DNA from: an uncultured Eubacterium sp.
GTDB taxonomy: Bacteria; Bacillota; Clostridia; Lachnospirales; Lachnospiraceae
Direction: 5' to 3'
Assembly: GCA_910584345.1 (NCBI GenBank)
Contig: CAJTZX010000063.1
Coordinates: 1 to 21,868, forward strand
DNA: 21,868 nt
A program made the position numbers and the translations under genes. Shown one piece after another: positions 15,588-21,868 of this stretch; the stretch's first letter is position 1, and each line of letters starts with the position of its first letter. The notes beneath the pieces are model-generated. The model saw only the letters and a list, made by a program, of their open reading frames with translations, had not been told where the DNA came from and did no database searches.

Positions 15588-15626
15588 TGCACTCACTATG
15601 GGCTCTAACCGTGAAGTGCATTTCAC
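15588..15626 (+). promoter_or_regulatory. Nested competing dyads before deoC, including a Crp/Fnr-like operator
   Basis: GTGAAGTGCATTTCAC (15611-15626) is symmetric at 14 of 16 positions and has the half-site-N6-half-site layout of Crp/Fnr-family operators (GTGAA-N6-TTCAC). The same left half can instead pair upstream: TGCACTCAC (15588-15596) with GTG-A-AGTGCA (15611-15620), with one bulge. A Crp/Fnr-family gene lies in the same locus, which makes the operator reading attractive. Confidence 0.45.
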
Positions 15627-15687
15627 AAACAGCAGTTTTGTTATAGTTGAAAAGAATTGTAAAACAGAAAAACAGGAGGTTTTAAAC

Positions 15688-16353
15688 ATGAATGCAGGAG
15701 AAGTTTTAAAACATGTAGATCATACATTATTGCAGCAGACGGCTACTTGGGATGAAATCAGGCAGATATGCGATGAAGCGATGGAATATCAAACAGCATC
15801 GATATGTATTCCGCCCAGCTATGTAAAACAGGCAGCTGATTATGTGCAGGGAAAGGTATCCGTCTGTACAGTGATTGGTTTTCCAAACGGATATATGACT
15901 ACGAAAACGAAAGAATTTGAAACTAAAGATGCGATCGCAAATGGTGCGTCAGAAATTGATATGGTCATTAATATCGGCTGGCTGAAAGACAAAAAGTATG
16001 ATGATATTCAAGAGGAAATCCGTATCTTAAAAACAGCCTGCGGGGATAACATTTTAAAAGTGATTATTGAGACATGCCTTTTAACGGATGAAGAGAAAGT
16101 AAAGATGTGTGAGATTGTGACAAAGGCAGGAGCAGATTATATTAAGACATCGACAGGATTTTCCACAGCAGGAGCGACGTTTGCAGATGTTAAATTATTT
16201 GCGCAAAATATCGGCGCTGACGTAAAAATAAAGGCTGCAGGAGGAATTTCATCGATGAATGATGCCGAACAGTTTCTTGAGTTAGGCGCAGATCGTCTTG
16301 GAACAAGCCGAATGATTAAAATAGTGAAAAATGAGAATGCATCGGGCTATTAA
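15688..16353 (+). CDS. deoC: Deoxyribose-phosphate aldolase
   Basis: A 221-residue cytoplasmic class I aldolase that cleaves 2-deoxyribose 5-phosphate to acetaldehyde and glyceraldehyde 3-phosphate. The Schiff-base lysine is K153 in DYIKTSTGFSTAGAT (150-164). The proton-relay lysine is K182 in VKIKAAGGI, and the conserved aspartate D91 lies in EIDMVINIGWLK. The opening HVDHTLL (9-15) is also typical. I chose the ATG at 15688 because AGGAGGT lies 7 nt upstream and the length then matches the family; an in-frame ATG at 15598 would add 30 unrelated residues. It acts after phosphopentomutase in deoxynucleoside breakdown. A candidate Crp/Fnr-like operator lies upstream, and cdd follows 17 nt downstream. 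Confidence 0.95.
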   Translation: MNAGEVLKHVDHTLLQQTATWDEIRQICDEAMEYQTASICIPPSYVKQAADYVQGKVSVCTVIGFPNGYMTTKTKEFETKDAIANGASEIDMVINIGWLKDKKYDDIQEEIRILKTACGDNILKVIIETCLLTDEEKVKMCEIVTKAGADYIKTSTGFSTAGATFADVKLFAQNIGADVKIKAAGGISSMNDAEQFLELGADRLGTSRMIKIVKNENASGY

Positions 16354-16370
16354 AGTTAGGAGACAGCCAT

Positions 16371-16796
16371 ATGGAAAAAGATTTGATAATAAAAATGATT
16401 GAGCTTGCAATGAAACAGCTTCAGTTTTCCTATACCCCATATTCCGGATTTAAAGTCGGAGCTGCATTATTAACGAAAAGCGGAAAAATATATACAGGCT
16501 GCAATATTGAAAATGCAGCTTATACACCGACGAATTGTGCGGAAAGGACGGCTTTTTTCAAAGCGGTCAGTGAAGGGGAACGGGAATTTCAGGCTATTTG
16601 TGTCGTAGGCGGAAAAGATGGAGTGTTGACAGATTATGCGGCTCCGTGCGGCGTCTGCAGACAGGTGATGATGGAATTTTGTGACCCGCAGCAGTTTCAG
16701 ATTATACTTGCGACAGCAGCAGACCATTATGATGTGTTTACATTACAAGAGCTGCTTCCACAAGGTTTTGGGCCGGCGAATCTGAATGAAAATTAA
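16371..16796 (+). CDS. cdd: Cytidine deaminase
   Basis: A 141-residue cytoplasmic enzyme that hydrolyses cytidine or deoxycytidine to uridine or deoxyuridine, feeding uridine phosphorylase. It is of the small homotetrameric type. The zinc and catalytic residues are visible: C56-A-E58 in TNCAERTAFF and C93-G-V-C96 in APCGVCRQVM. The substrate-binding pattern YSGFKVGAAL (24-33) and the CNIENAAY motif (44-51) are intact. The start follows AGGAG a few bases upstream. It lies between deoC and deoB; its stop is joined to the deoB ribosome binding site (TTAAGGAGA). Confidence 0.95.
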   Translation: MEKDLIIKMIELAMKQLQFSYTPYSGFKVGAALLTKSGKIYTGCNIENAAYTPTNCAERTAFFKAVSEGEREFQAICVVGGKDGVLTDYAAPCGVCRQVMMEFCDPQQFQIILATAADHYDVFTLQELLPQGFGPANLNEN

Positions 16797-16808
16797 GGAG
16801 ATGGAAAA

Positions 16809-18005
16809 GTGCGCGAATATAAAAGAATTTTTGTTATTGTTCTGGATTCCCTTGGGATCGGGGCAATGCCCGATTCTCCAAAATTCGGGGATTCGGGGGT
16901 AGATACTTTTGGCCATATTTTGGATAAAATGGGAACGTTAGAAATACCGAATCTGCAAAAATTGGGCATGTTGAATTTGCATTCTGCAGGAAAAATGCAT
17001 GGGGTTGATCGCCCGATAGGCCGTTATATGCGTTTGGGAGAAGCAAGCAACGGCAAAGATACGATGACCGGACATTGGGAAATGATGGGAATTAAGACAG
17101 AAAAGCCATTTCAGACATTTACGGATACGGGATTTCCGCCTGAGCTGATTGCGGAGCTGGAAAAGCAGTGCGGAAAAAAAGTGATCGGCAATAAAAGCGC
17201 CAGCGGCACGGAAATTATTGAAGAACTCGGCGAAGAGGAGATTCAAACCGGAGCCATGATCGTTTATACATCTGCAGATTCCGTGCTGCAGATTTGTGGG
17301 AATGAAGAGACATTTGATCTGGATAATTTGTATCGATGCTGTGAGATAGCAAGAGAAATTACGATGAAAGATGAGTGGAGAGTCGGACGTGTCATCGCAA
17401 GGCCATATATCGGTAAAAAGAAGGGGGAATTTAAACGCACAAGCAACCGACACGATTATGCATTAAAACCAACCGGGCCGACAGTGCTGAATGGTTTAAA
17501 AGATGCCGGATATGATGTGATCGGGGTTGGAAAAATCAATGACATTTTCTGCGGCGAGGGAATTACGCAGACTTATCATTCGGATAGTTCCGTACACGGG
17601 ATGGAGCAGACGATTGATATTTGCAAAAGCGATTTTCATGGACTATGTTTTGTCAATCTTGTAGATTTTGATGCGTTATGGGGACACCGCAGAAATGTGG
17701 AAGGTTATGGAAGGGAAATTGAGAAATTTGATAAAAATCTGGGTGTCCTGCTGGAAGAACTGAAAGAAGATGATCTGCTCATACTGACGGCAGACCATGG
17801 TAATGACCCATCTTATACTGGCACCGATCATACGAGAGAATATGTTCCGCTAATTGCTTATTCAAAAAAAATGTCTGGTGGGGGAGCTTTGAAAAATGAA
17901 GATACCTTTGCAGTAATTGGCGCTTCTGTTGCAGAGAATTTTGGAATTGCGATGCCGAAAGGTACGATTGGCAGATCTATTTTGGAACAATTTGTATCAC
18001 CATGA
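16809..18005 (+). CDS. deoB: Phosphopentomutase
   Basis: A 398-residue cytoplasmic metalloenzyme of the alkaline phosphatase superfamily that interconverts (deoxy)ribose 1-phosphate and 5-phosphate. It joins the phosphorylases to DeoC and to the pentose phosphate pathway. Metal-site motifs are present: FVIVLDSLGIGAMPD near the N-terminus, DTMTGHWEMMG with the phosphorylated threonine region, FDALWGHRRNVEGYG, and LTADHGNDPSYTGTDHTREY near the C-terminus. The length is normal. I take the GTG at 16809 as the start because AAGGAGA lies 7 nt upstream and the protein then begins REYKRIFVIVLDS as expected. An ATG eight bases earlier is out of frame. A gap of 188 bp follows before the regulator gene. 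Confidence 0.95.
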   Translation: MREYKRIFVIVLDSLGIGAMPDSPKFGDSGVDTFGHILDKMGTLEIPNLQKLGMLNLHSAGKMHGVDRPIGRYMRLGEASNGKDTMTGHWEMMGIKTEKPFQTFTDTGFPPELIAELEKQCGKKVIGNKSASGTEIIEELGEEEIQTGAMIVYTSADSVLQICGNEETFDLDNLYRCCEIAREITMKDEWRVGRVIARPYIGKKKGEFKRTSNRHDYALKPTGPTVLNGLKDAGYDVIGVGKINDIFCGEGITQTYHSDSSVHGMEQTIDICKSDFHGLCFVNLVDFDALWGHRRNVEGYGREIEKFDKNLGVLLEELKEDDLLILTADHGNDPSYTGTDHTREYVPLIAYSKKMSGGGALKNEDTFAVIGASVAENFGIAMPKGTIGRSILEQFVSP

Positions 18006-18146
18006 AATGTTTGATAAGCAGTATGTTCTCCTGTTGGCATTTGCGGGAAACATTTGAGTCAGGAAAATATTGAGCTACAGATACGGAATGAAACATCAGC
18101 TGCAGGAAAGACGGCCGGATGACAGAAAAGTGACGTAAAAAATGAT

Positions 18147-18178
18147 GTTATCGTACATGGTTTCGGATGTGCGGTAAC
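18147..18178 (+). promoter_or_regulatory. Stem-loop next to the ribosome binding site of the Crp/Fnr-family gene
   Basis: GTTATCGTACAT (18147-18158) pairs with ATGTGCGGTAAC (18167-18178) over 12 bp with two G-T wobbles and an 8-nt loop. The 3' arm ends two bases before AAGGAGA (18181-18187). It can act as a dyad operator at the DNA level or as an RNA stem near the ribosome binding site. No T-run is present, and no clear promoter was found in 18006-18193. Confidence 0.45.
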
Positions 18179-18193
18179 GAAAGGAGAACAAGT

Positions 18194-18922
18194 ATGAAGC
18201 ATAAACCTTTATATGATGCGTTGCCATTTCTAAATAACATCGACAGAGAAAAGCAGGAGCAGTTTCAGGAATACTTTAAAAGTGCGCCGCTGTGGCTGTT
18301 TGATGCGTTAATAATCGATGAACTGAAAAAGGGAGAGGTCTTTGTCAGAGAAGGTGAGCCGGCAGATACTATATTTTTCATTGGGAGAGGCATTATAGAA
18401 GCTACCGATTACCGTGTTTATGGGACACCGTATGACTATATGCAGTTTGATAAACTGTATGCTTTTGGCGGTATGGAATTTGTCATGGATTTGGATGTAT
18501 ATAAAACAACACTGCGGACGATCACGGAATGTATAGCTGTGAAGCTTTCCCGGTCAAAATTTGAGAAATGGATGTACTCTGATATCCGTGCAATGAAGTA
18601 TGAGGCAAAACTGGTCGGTGAATATTTGCTGAGAGAAGGACGGAACAGCAGGATATTTTTGTTTCTGCAAGGTTCGGACAGGCTGGCGATGTTGTTCGTA
18701 GACCGTTTTGAAAGATATGGCAAAAATGGAATGTTGTATATTAAGGGAAACAGGCAGAACCTGGCGGATGAAACAGGACTTTGTGTAAAAAGCATCAGCA
18801 GAAGTGTGAAAAAATTTTTAGAGGATGATTTGATTACAAAAGAGGGCAATAAAATAGTCATTAATCAAGATCAATACAATCGGTTAAAGAAAATTGTTTC
18901 TTTAAAAATTGACTTGGATTAG
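18194..18922 (+). CDS. Crp/Fnr-family transcriptional regulator
   Basis: A 242-residue predicted DNA-binding regulator. Residues about 25-125 form a cyclic-nucleotide-binding-type beta roll (LKKGEVFVREGEPADTIFFI at 44-63). However, the phosphate-binding cassette is not conserved: the place of the usual FGE-AL-R-A pattern reads FGGMEFVMDLDVYKTTLRTI. Binding of cAMP in the classical way is therefore unlikely. There is no cysteine cluster for an Fe-S centre. A dimerisation helix (about 130-160) leads to a winged helix-turn-helix with GNRQNLADETGLCVKSISRSVKKF (185-208). The ATG at 18194 follows AAGGAGA with 6-nt spacing. It sits between deoB and the purine nucleoside phosphorylase gene, only 21 nt from the latter, so it probably regulates this nucleoside locus. 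The effector is unknown, and could be a nucleoside or pentose phosphate. Confidence 0.85.
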   Translation: MKHKPLYDALPFLNNIDREKQEQFQEYFKSAPLWLFDALIIDELKKGEVFVREGEPADTIFFIGRGIIEATDYRVYGTPYDYMQFDKLYAFGGMEFVMDLDVYKTTLRTITECIAVKLSRSKFEKWMYSDIRAMKYEAKLVGEYLLREGRNSRIFLFLQGSDRLAMLFVDRFERYGKNGMLYIKGNRQNLADETGLCVKSISRSVKKFLEDDLITKEGNKIVINQDQYNRLKKIVSLKIDLD

Positions 18923-18943
18923 TTTAAAAAAAGGAGAGGACGT

Positions 18944-19768
18944 ATGAATGAAATTTATAAAAAGTTAGCAATATGCCTGGAAAGTGTAAGAGCAAAAACA
19001 AAATTTGTTCCGAAAGTGGCATTAATCTTAGGTTCCGGATTGGGAGATTATGCGGATGGGATTCAGATAGAGCAGACCATAGACTATACGCAGATTGAAG
19101 GTTTTCCGGTTTCTACGGTAGCAGGTCACAAAGGAAGGTTTGTGTTCGGTTATGTAAATGAAACGCCTGTTGTGATTATGCAAGGAAGAATCCATTATTA
19201 CGAAGGGTACGCAATGTCAGACGTGGTGCTTCCAACCCGTTTGATGGGAATGCTTGGAGCAGAAAAATTGATTCTTACAAATGCTGCCGGAGGCGTCAAT
19301 TATGATTATAAACCGGGTGATTTTATGCTCATTACAGATCACATTGCGGTTGGAGTGCCAAATCCACTGATCGGTGAAAATCTGGATGAATTAGGTGTCA
19401 GATTCCCGGATATGAGCGAAGTATACAGTGCATCTATGCGTGAGATGATCAAACAAGAAGCAGCAAAGCTTTCGATTTATCTGCAGGAAGGGGTTTATGT
19501 CCAGCTTACAGGCCCGGCGTACGAAACCCCGGCAGAAATTCGTATGTGCAGAAATTGGGGCGGAGATGCAGTAGGAATGAGTACGGCATGTGAAGCGATG
19601 GCAGCCCGTCATATGGGAATGGAAGTATGCGGAATATCCTGCATTACGAATCTGGCAGCTGGAATGTCTGCACAACAATTGGATCATAAAGAAGTGCAGG
19701 AGACGGCAGACCGGGTAGCAGAACAGTTTAAGAAGCTGATTACCGCAGTTGTTGGACGTATCTGCTAA
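18944..19768 (+). CDS. punA: Purine nucleoside phosphorylase (trimeric PunA type)
   Basis: A 274-residue cytoplasmic enzyme that splits inosine and guanosine (and deoxy forms) with phosphate into hypoxanthine or guanine and (deoxy)ribose 1-phosphate. Motifs: LILGSGLGDYAD (phosphate loop, 27-38), GHKGRF (61-66), MQGRIHYYEGY (79-89), LTNAAGGVN (111-119), GPAYETPAEIRM (190-201), the ribose site GMSTACEAMAARH (211-223) and N236 in ITNLAAGM for the 6-oxopurine. STACE differs from the more usual STVPE sequence at this point, a small variation. The length is right for the low-molecular-weight trimeric class. The ATG follows AAAAGGAGAGG and lies 21 nt after the regulator gene, so the two are probably co-transcribed. 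A terminator follows. It supplies guanine and hypoxanthine for salvage. Confidence 0.94.
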   Translation: MNEIYKKLAICLESVRAKTKFVPKVALILGSGLGDYADGIQIEQTIDYTQIEGFPVSTVAGHKGRFVFGYVNETPVVIMQGRIHYYEGYAMSDVVLPTRLMGMLGAEKLILTNAAGGVNYDYKPGDFMLITDHIAVGVPNPLIGENLDELGVRFPDMSEVYSASMREMIKQEAAKLSIYLQEGVYVQLTGPAYETPAEIRMCRNWGGDAVGMSTACEAMAARHMGMEVCGISCITNLAAGMSAQQLDHKEVQETADRVAEQFKKLITAVVGRIC

Positions 19769-19807
19769 TTAAAAATTAAATTTTGTTCAATTCGTTTAAA
19801 TAATGGG

Positions 19808-19869
19808 AAGATAACGAAAAGAGTGTAAAAGATAACGATACTTTGGCATTCTTTCCGTTATCTTTTTTT
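19808..19869 (+). terminator. Terminator after punA with two alternative 5' arms
   Basis: The 3' arm CGTTATCTTTT (19856-19866), followed by T residues to 19869, pairs perfectly over 11 bp with AAAAGATAACG (19827-19837). A longer version of the 3' arm (19849-19866) can instead pair with 19808-19825, giving an 18-bp stem with one mismatch and one wobble. Either pairing makes a terminator. The guaA promoter lies just downstream, so this ends the nucleoside operon. Confidence 0.8.
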
Positions 19870-19892
19870 GAAATATATCTATAAAAAGTAGC

Positions 19893-19921
19893 TTGTGTTT
19901 CAACGAAGTGTAATTTATAAT
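19893..19921 (+). promoter_or_regulatory. Sigma-A-type promoter of guaA
   Basis: TTGTGT (19893-19898) and a perfect TATAAT (19916-19921) with 17-nt spacing, directly after the punA terminator. The predicted start is near 19928, giving a leader of about 100 nt. The leader holds a small stem TGCAGG/CCTGCA (19937-19942 with 19958-19963) and two copies of a GTGCAAAA motif. No purine riboswitch signature (such as the TTTCTACC core) is present. Confidence 0.68.
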
Positions 19922-20026
19922 GAATAAAAAGTGTTGTGCAGGTTAAATGCTATCAATCCTGCAGACAGTATTGAAATGAAAGTAAAAAAGTGCAAAATAA
20001 AAAGGTGCAAAAGAGAGGGGATAACA

Positions 20027-21568
20027 ATGAATCAGGAAAAGGTCATTGTACTGGATTTTGGAGGTCAATACAATCAATTGATCGCAAGACGTGTGCGGGA
20101 ATGCAATGTATACTGCGAAGTGCATCCTCACTATATTTCAGTGGAAGAAATCAGAAAAATGAATCCAAAAGGAATTATTTTTACAGGAGGGCCAAACAGT
20201 GCATATTTGGAAGACTCGCCGACATGCAGTAAGGAAATCTTTGAAATGGGAATCCCGATTCTTGGAATCTGTTATGGTTCACAGCTAATGGCACATCTGC
20301 TTGGTGGAAGCGTAAAAACAGCGCCGATCAGCGAGTATGGGAAAGCAGAAGTAACAATTGAGTCAGAGAGCGAGTTATTTGCCGCTGTATCAAAAAATAC
20401 GGTGTGCTGGATGAGTCATACAGATTATATTGAGACTCCGCCGCAAGGTTTTCATATTATTGGGCATACATCAGCTTGTCCGGTTGCTGCGATGGAATGC
20501 CCAAAACGTGGTTTATACGCAACGCAATTCCATCCGGAAGTTATGCATACAGCAGAAGGTCAGAAAATGTTATCCAATTTTGTCTATCGCATCTGTGGCT
20601 GCAAAGGCGATTGGCAGATGGATTCATTTGTAGAGAACACCATCGAAAGTATCAGTGAAAAAGTCGGAAGCGGAAAAGTGCTCTGCGCACTGTCCGGCGG
20701 CGTGGATTCTTCCGTAGCAGCAGTAATTTTGGCAAAGGCCGTAGGAAAGCAACTGACCTGCGTATTTGTAGATCACGGGCTTTTGCGCAAAAATGAAGGA
20801 AATGAAGTAGAGGCCGTGTTTGGGCCAAATGGGCCATATAATTTGAATTTTATCCGCGTGAACGCACAGGAGCGGTTTTATCAAAAATTATCAGGTGTCA
20901 CAGAACCTGAAGAAAAACGTAAAATTATCGGAGAAGAATTTATTCGTGTATTTGAAGAAGAGGCAAAGAAAATTGGAGCAGTGGATTTTCTTGTCCAGGG
21001 GACAATTTATCCGGATGTGATTGAATCTGGTCTTGGTAAATCTGCAACGATTAAGTCACATCACAACGTAGGCGGTCTGCCGGATTATGTGGATTTTAAA
21101 GAAATCATAGAACCTCTGCGCCTCTTGTTTAAGGATGAGGTAAGACAGGCAGGACGGGAGCTTGGCATACCGGAATATCTGGTCAGCCGCCAGCCATTTC
21201 CTGGGCCAGGGCTTGGCATTCGGGTGATAGGAGAGGTGACAGCCGAGAAAGTAAAGATGGTACAGGATGCTGATGCGATTTATCGAGAAGAAATTGCAAA
21301 TGCAGGATTGGATAAGACAGTGAGTCAGTATTTTGCCGCGTTAACAAACATGAGATCGGTTGGAGTAATGGGAGACGAGCGGACATATGATTATGCAGTG
21401 GCGCTACGTGCGGTGACAACAACAGATTTTATGACAGCAGAATGTGCGGATATTCCGTTTGAGGTGCTGCAGAAGGTGATGAATCGGATTGTGAATGAGG
21501 TGAAAGGGATTAATCGGGTGGTGTATGATTTGAGTAGTAAGCCGCCGGGGACGATTGAGTTCGAGTGA
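20027..21568 (+). CDS. guaA: GMP synthase (glutamine-hydrolysing)
   Basis: A 513-residue cytoplasmic enzyme that converts XMP to GMP using ATP and glutamine. The N-terminal class I amidotransferase domain (about 1-190) has the nucleophile C82 in GICYGSQLMAH and the catalytic H169 and E171 in QFHPEVMHT. The ATP pyrophosphatase domain starts near residue 200 with the P-loop SGGVDSSV (223-230). The C-terminal dimerisation domain ends with SSKPPGTIEFE, the typical XMP-binding tail. I chose the ATG at 20027 because GAGAGGGG lies just upstream and the protein then begins MNQEKVIVLDFGGQYNQLIA, matching the family in start and length. Longer in-frame starts from 19931 add unrelated lysine-rich residues. 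It has its own promoter. The last 36 codons use only GTG for Val and GAG for Glu, unlike the start of the gene. Confidence 0.97.
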   Translation: MNQEKVIVLDFGGQYNQLIARRVRECNVYCEVHPHYISVEEIRKMNPKGIIFTGGPNSAYLEDSPTCSKEIFEMGIPILGICYGSQLMAHLLGGSVKTAPISEYGKAEVTIESESELFAAVSKNTVCWMSHTDYIETPPQGFHIIGHTSACPVAAMECPKRGLYATQFHPEVMHTAEGQKMLSNFVYRICGCKGDWQMDSFVENTIESISEKVGSGKVLCALSGGVDSSVAAVILAKAVGKQLTCVFVDHGLLRKNEGNEVEAVFGPNGPYNLNFIRVNAQERFYQKLSGVTEPEEKRKIIGEEFIRVFEEEAKKIGAVDFLVQGTIYPDVIESGLGKSATIKSHHNVGGLPDYVDFKEIIEPLRLLFKDEVRQAGRELGIPEYLVSRQPFPGPGLGIRVIGEVTAEKVKMVQDADAIYREEIANAGLDKTVSQYFAALTNMRSVGVMGDERTYDYAVALRAVTTTDFMTAECADIPFEVLQKVMNRIVNEVKGINRVVYDLSSKPPGTIEFE

Positions 21569-21575
21569 GAGGGTA

Positions 21576-21618
21576 AATCCTCGCAAGTCTTGAAAAATCA
21601 GGACTTGCGGGGATTTTT
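21576..21618 (+). terminator. Strong rho-independent terminator of guaA
   Basis: An 18-bp stem pairs 21576-21593 (starting AATCCTCGCAAGTC) with 21598-21615 (ending GACTTGCGGGGATT). It has only two G-T wobbles and an AAAA loop, and is followed by TTTTT ending at 21618. It begins 8 nt after the stop codon. Confidence 0.92.
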
Positions 21619-21652
21619 AAATTGGCGGTGGGTACGATTTGGGTACAAAAAT

Positions 21653-21823
21653 TTAATTTGAAATTTTTGTGGCATGTCTTTGTGCTTGAAGAATAGCCTC
21701 TTGCAATGGACTCCACTGTTGAGAATTGGGAGGACATTCATTAAAATAATGATTAGCAATGAGAGAGTGCTTTTGTGTATTAAAACTTTTATTAAAGATT
21801 GTATTTACTTCAGAAACACTACT
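21653..21823 (-). pseudogene. Possible C-terminal remnant of an accessory-region protein
   Basis: On the minus strand a frame stays open for 56 codons from just after a TAA (21824-21826) to a TAA at 21653-21655. There is no ATG and no ribosome binding site. The residues look protein-like (for example ECPPNSQQWSPLQEAILQAQ). I do not recognise a family. It may be the end of a gene broken by a stop or frameshift upstream, or a chance open frame in AT-rich DNA. The rest of 21619-21868 shows no other gene; GGGTAC occurs twice close together (21630-21646). Confidence 0.22.
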
Positions 21824-21868
21824 TTACAACTTTATAAATGATACCCCTGTTTCTTAATTAGCTGTTTT

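Noticed and set aside
15598..15687. N-terminal extension of DeoC from an upstream in-frame ATG
   Set aside because: The extension would read through the dyad and the strong AGGAGGT site, and other DeoC proteins begin at the position of the ATG at 15688.
19870..20026. Purine or related riboswitch controlling guaA
   Set aside because: No conserved purine-aptamer core was found, and the leader has no terminator after the promoter. Only a small stem and a short direct repeat are visible.
19931..20026. Longer GuaA start
   Set aside because: The extra 32 residues are lysine-rich and unrelated to the family. The ATG at 20027 has a GAGAGGGG site and gives the standard 513-residue length.

Overview
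The window is chromosomal DNA of a low-to-mid GC, endospore-forming, flagellated member of the Bacillota, most likely class Clostridia and a Lachnospiraceae-like organism. The support is a spoIIID orthologue, a CotF-type spore coat protein, a flagellin, strong AGGAGG-type ribosome binding sites, and a nucleoside-salvage operon of Firmicutes type. No mobile element, CRISPR array, tRNA or rRNA was found. Most of the window is ordinary housekeeping sequence, so the interest lies in the flagellin and in several intergenic structures.

Layout. (1) 1-156: probably the last codons of a + strand gene, then a convergent gap. (2) 157-4761: a minus-strand ferritin-like spore coat gene diverges from a giant, apparently monocistronic flagellin gene of 1267 codons. 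The flagellin has normal N- and C-terminal filament domains but carries eight tandem beta-rich modules between them. It has its own sigma-A-type promoter, a structured leader and a two-tier terminator. (3) 4860-7127: an NfeD/YuaF-like membrane protein and a flotillin, forming a membrane-microdomain operon that ends in a strong terminator. (4) 7154-8586: spoIIID with a TTG start behind a sigma-E-like promoter, followed by an unrecognised membrane/coiled-coil protein. That gene converges on, and shares stop-codon bases with, a minus-strand CmpB-type membrane protein (8583-9428).

(5) 9653-19768: a complete nucleoside uptake and breakdown locus. It contains a BMP-family lipoprotein, a double-NBD ATPase, two permeases, uridine phosphorylase, deoxyribose-phosphate aldolase (deoC), cytidine deaminase (cdd), phosphopentomutase (deoB), a Crp/Fnr-family regulator and purine nucleoside phosphorylase. 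Nucleosides enter through the ABC transporter. Cytidine is deaminated, pyrimidine and purine nucleosides are phosphorolysed, and the pentose phosphates pass through DeoB (and DeoC for deoxyribose) into central metabolism. The intergenic gaps inside this locus hold dyads and hairpins: tandem palindromes before the lipoprotein gene, a tiny ORF plus perfect hairpin before udp, nested dyads before deoC, and a stem against the ribosome binding site of the regulator gene. (6) 19893-21618: guaA (GMP synthase) with its own promoter and a strong terminator. The 3' end of guaA changes codon usage and is followed by AT-rich DNA with a broken minus-strand reading frame. Because guaA 3' ends are known integration sites, this may be the edge of an accessory region.
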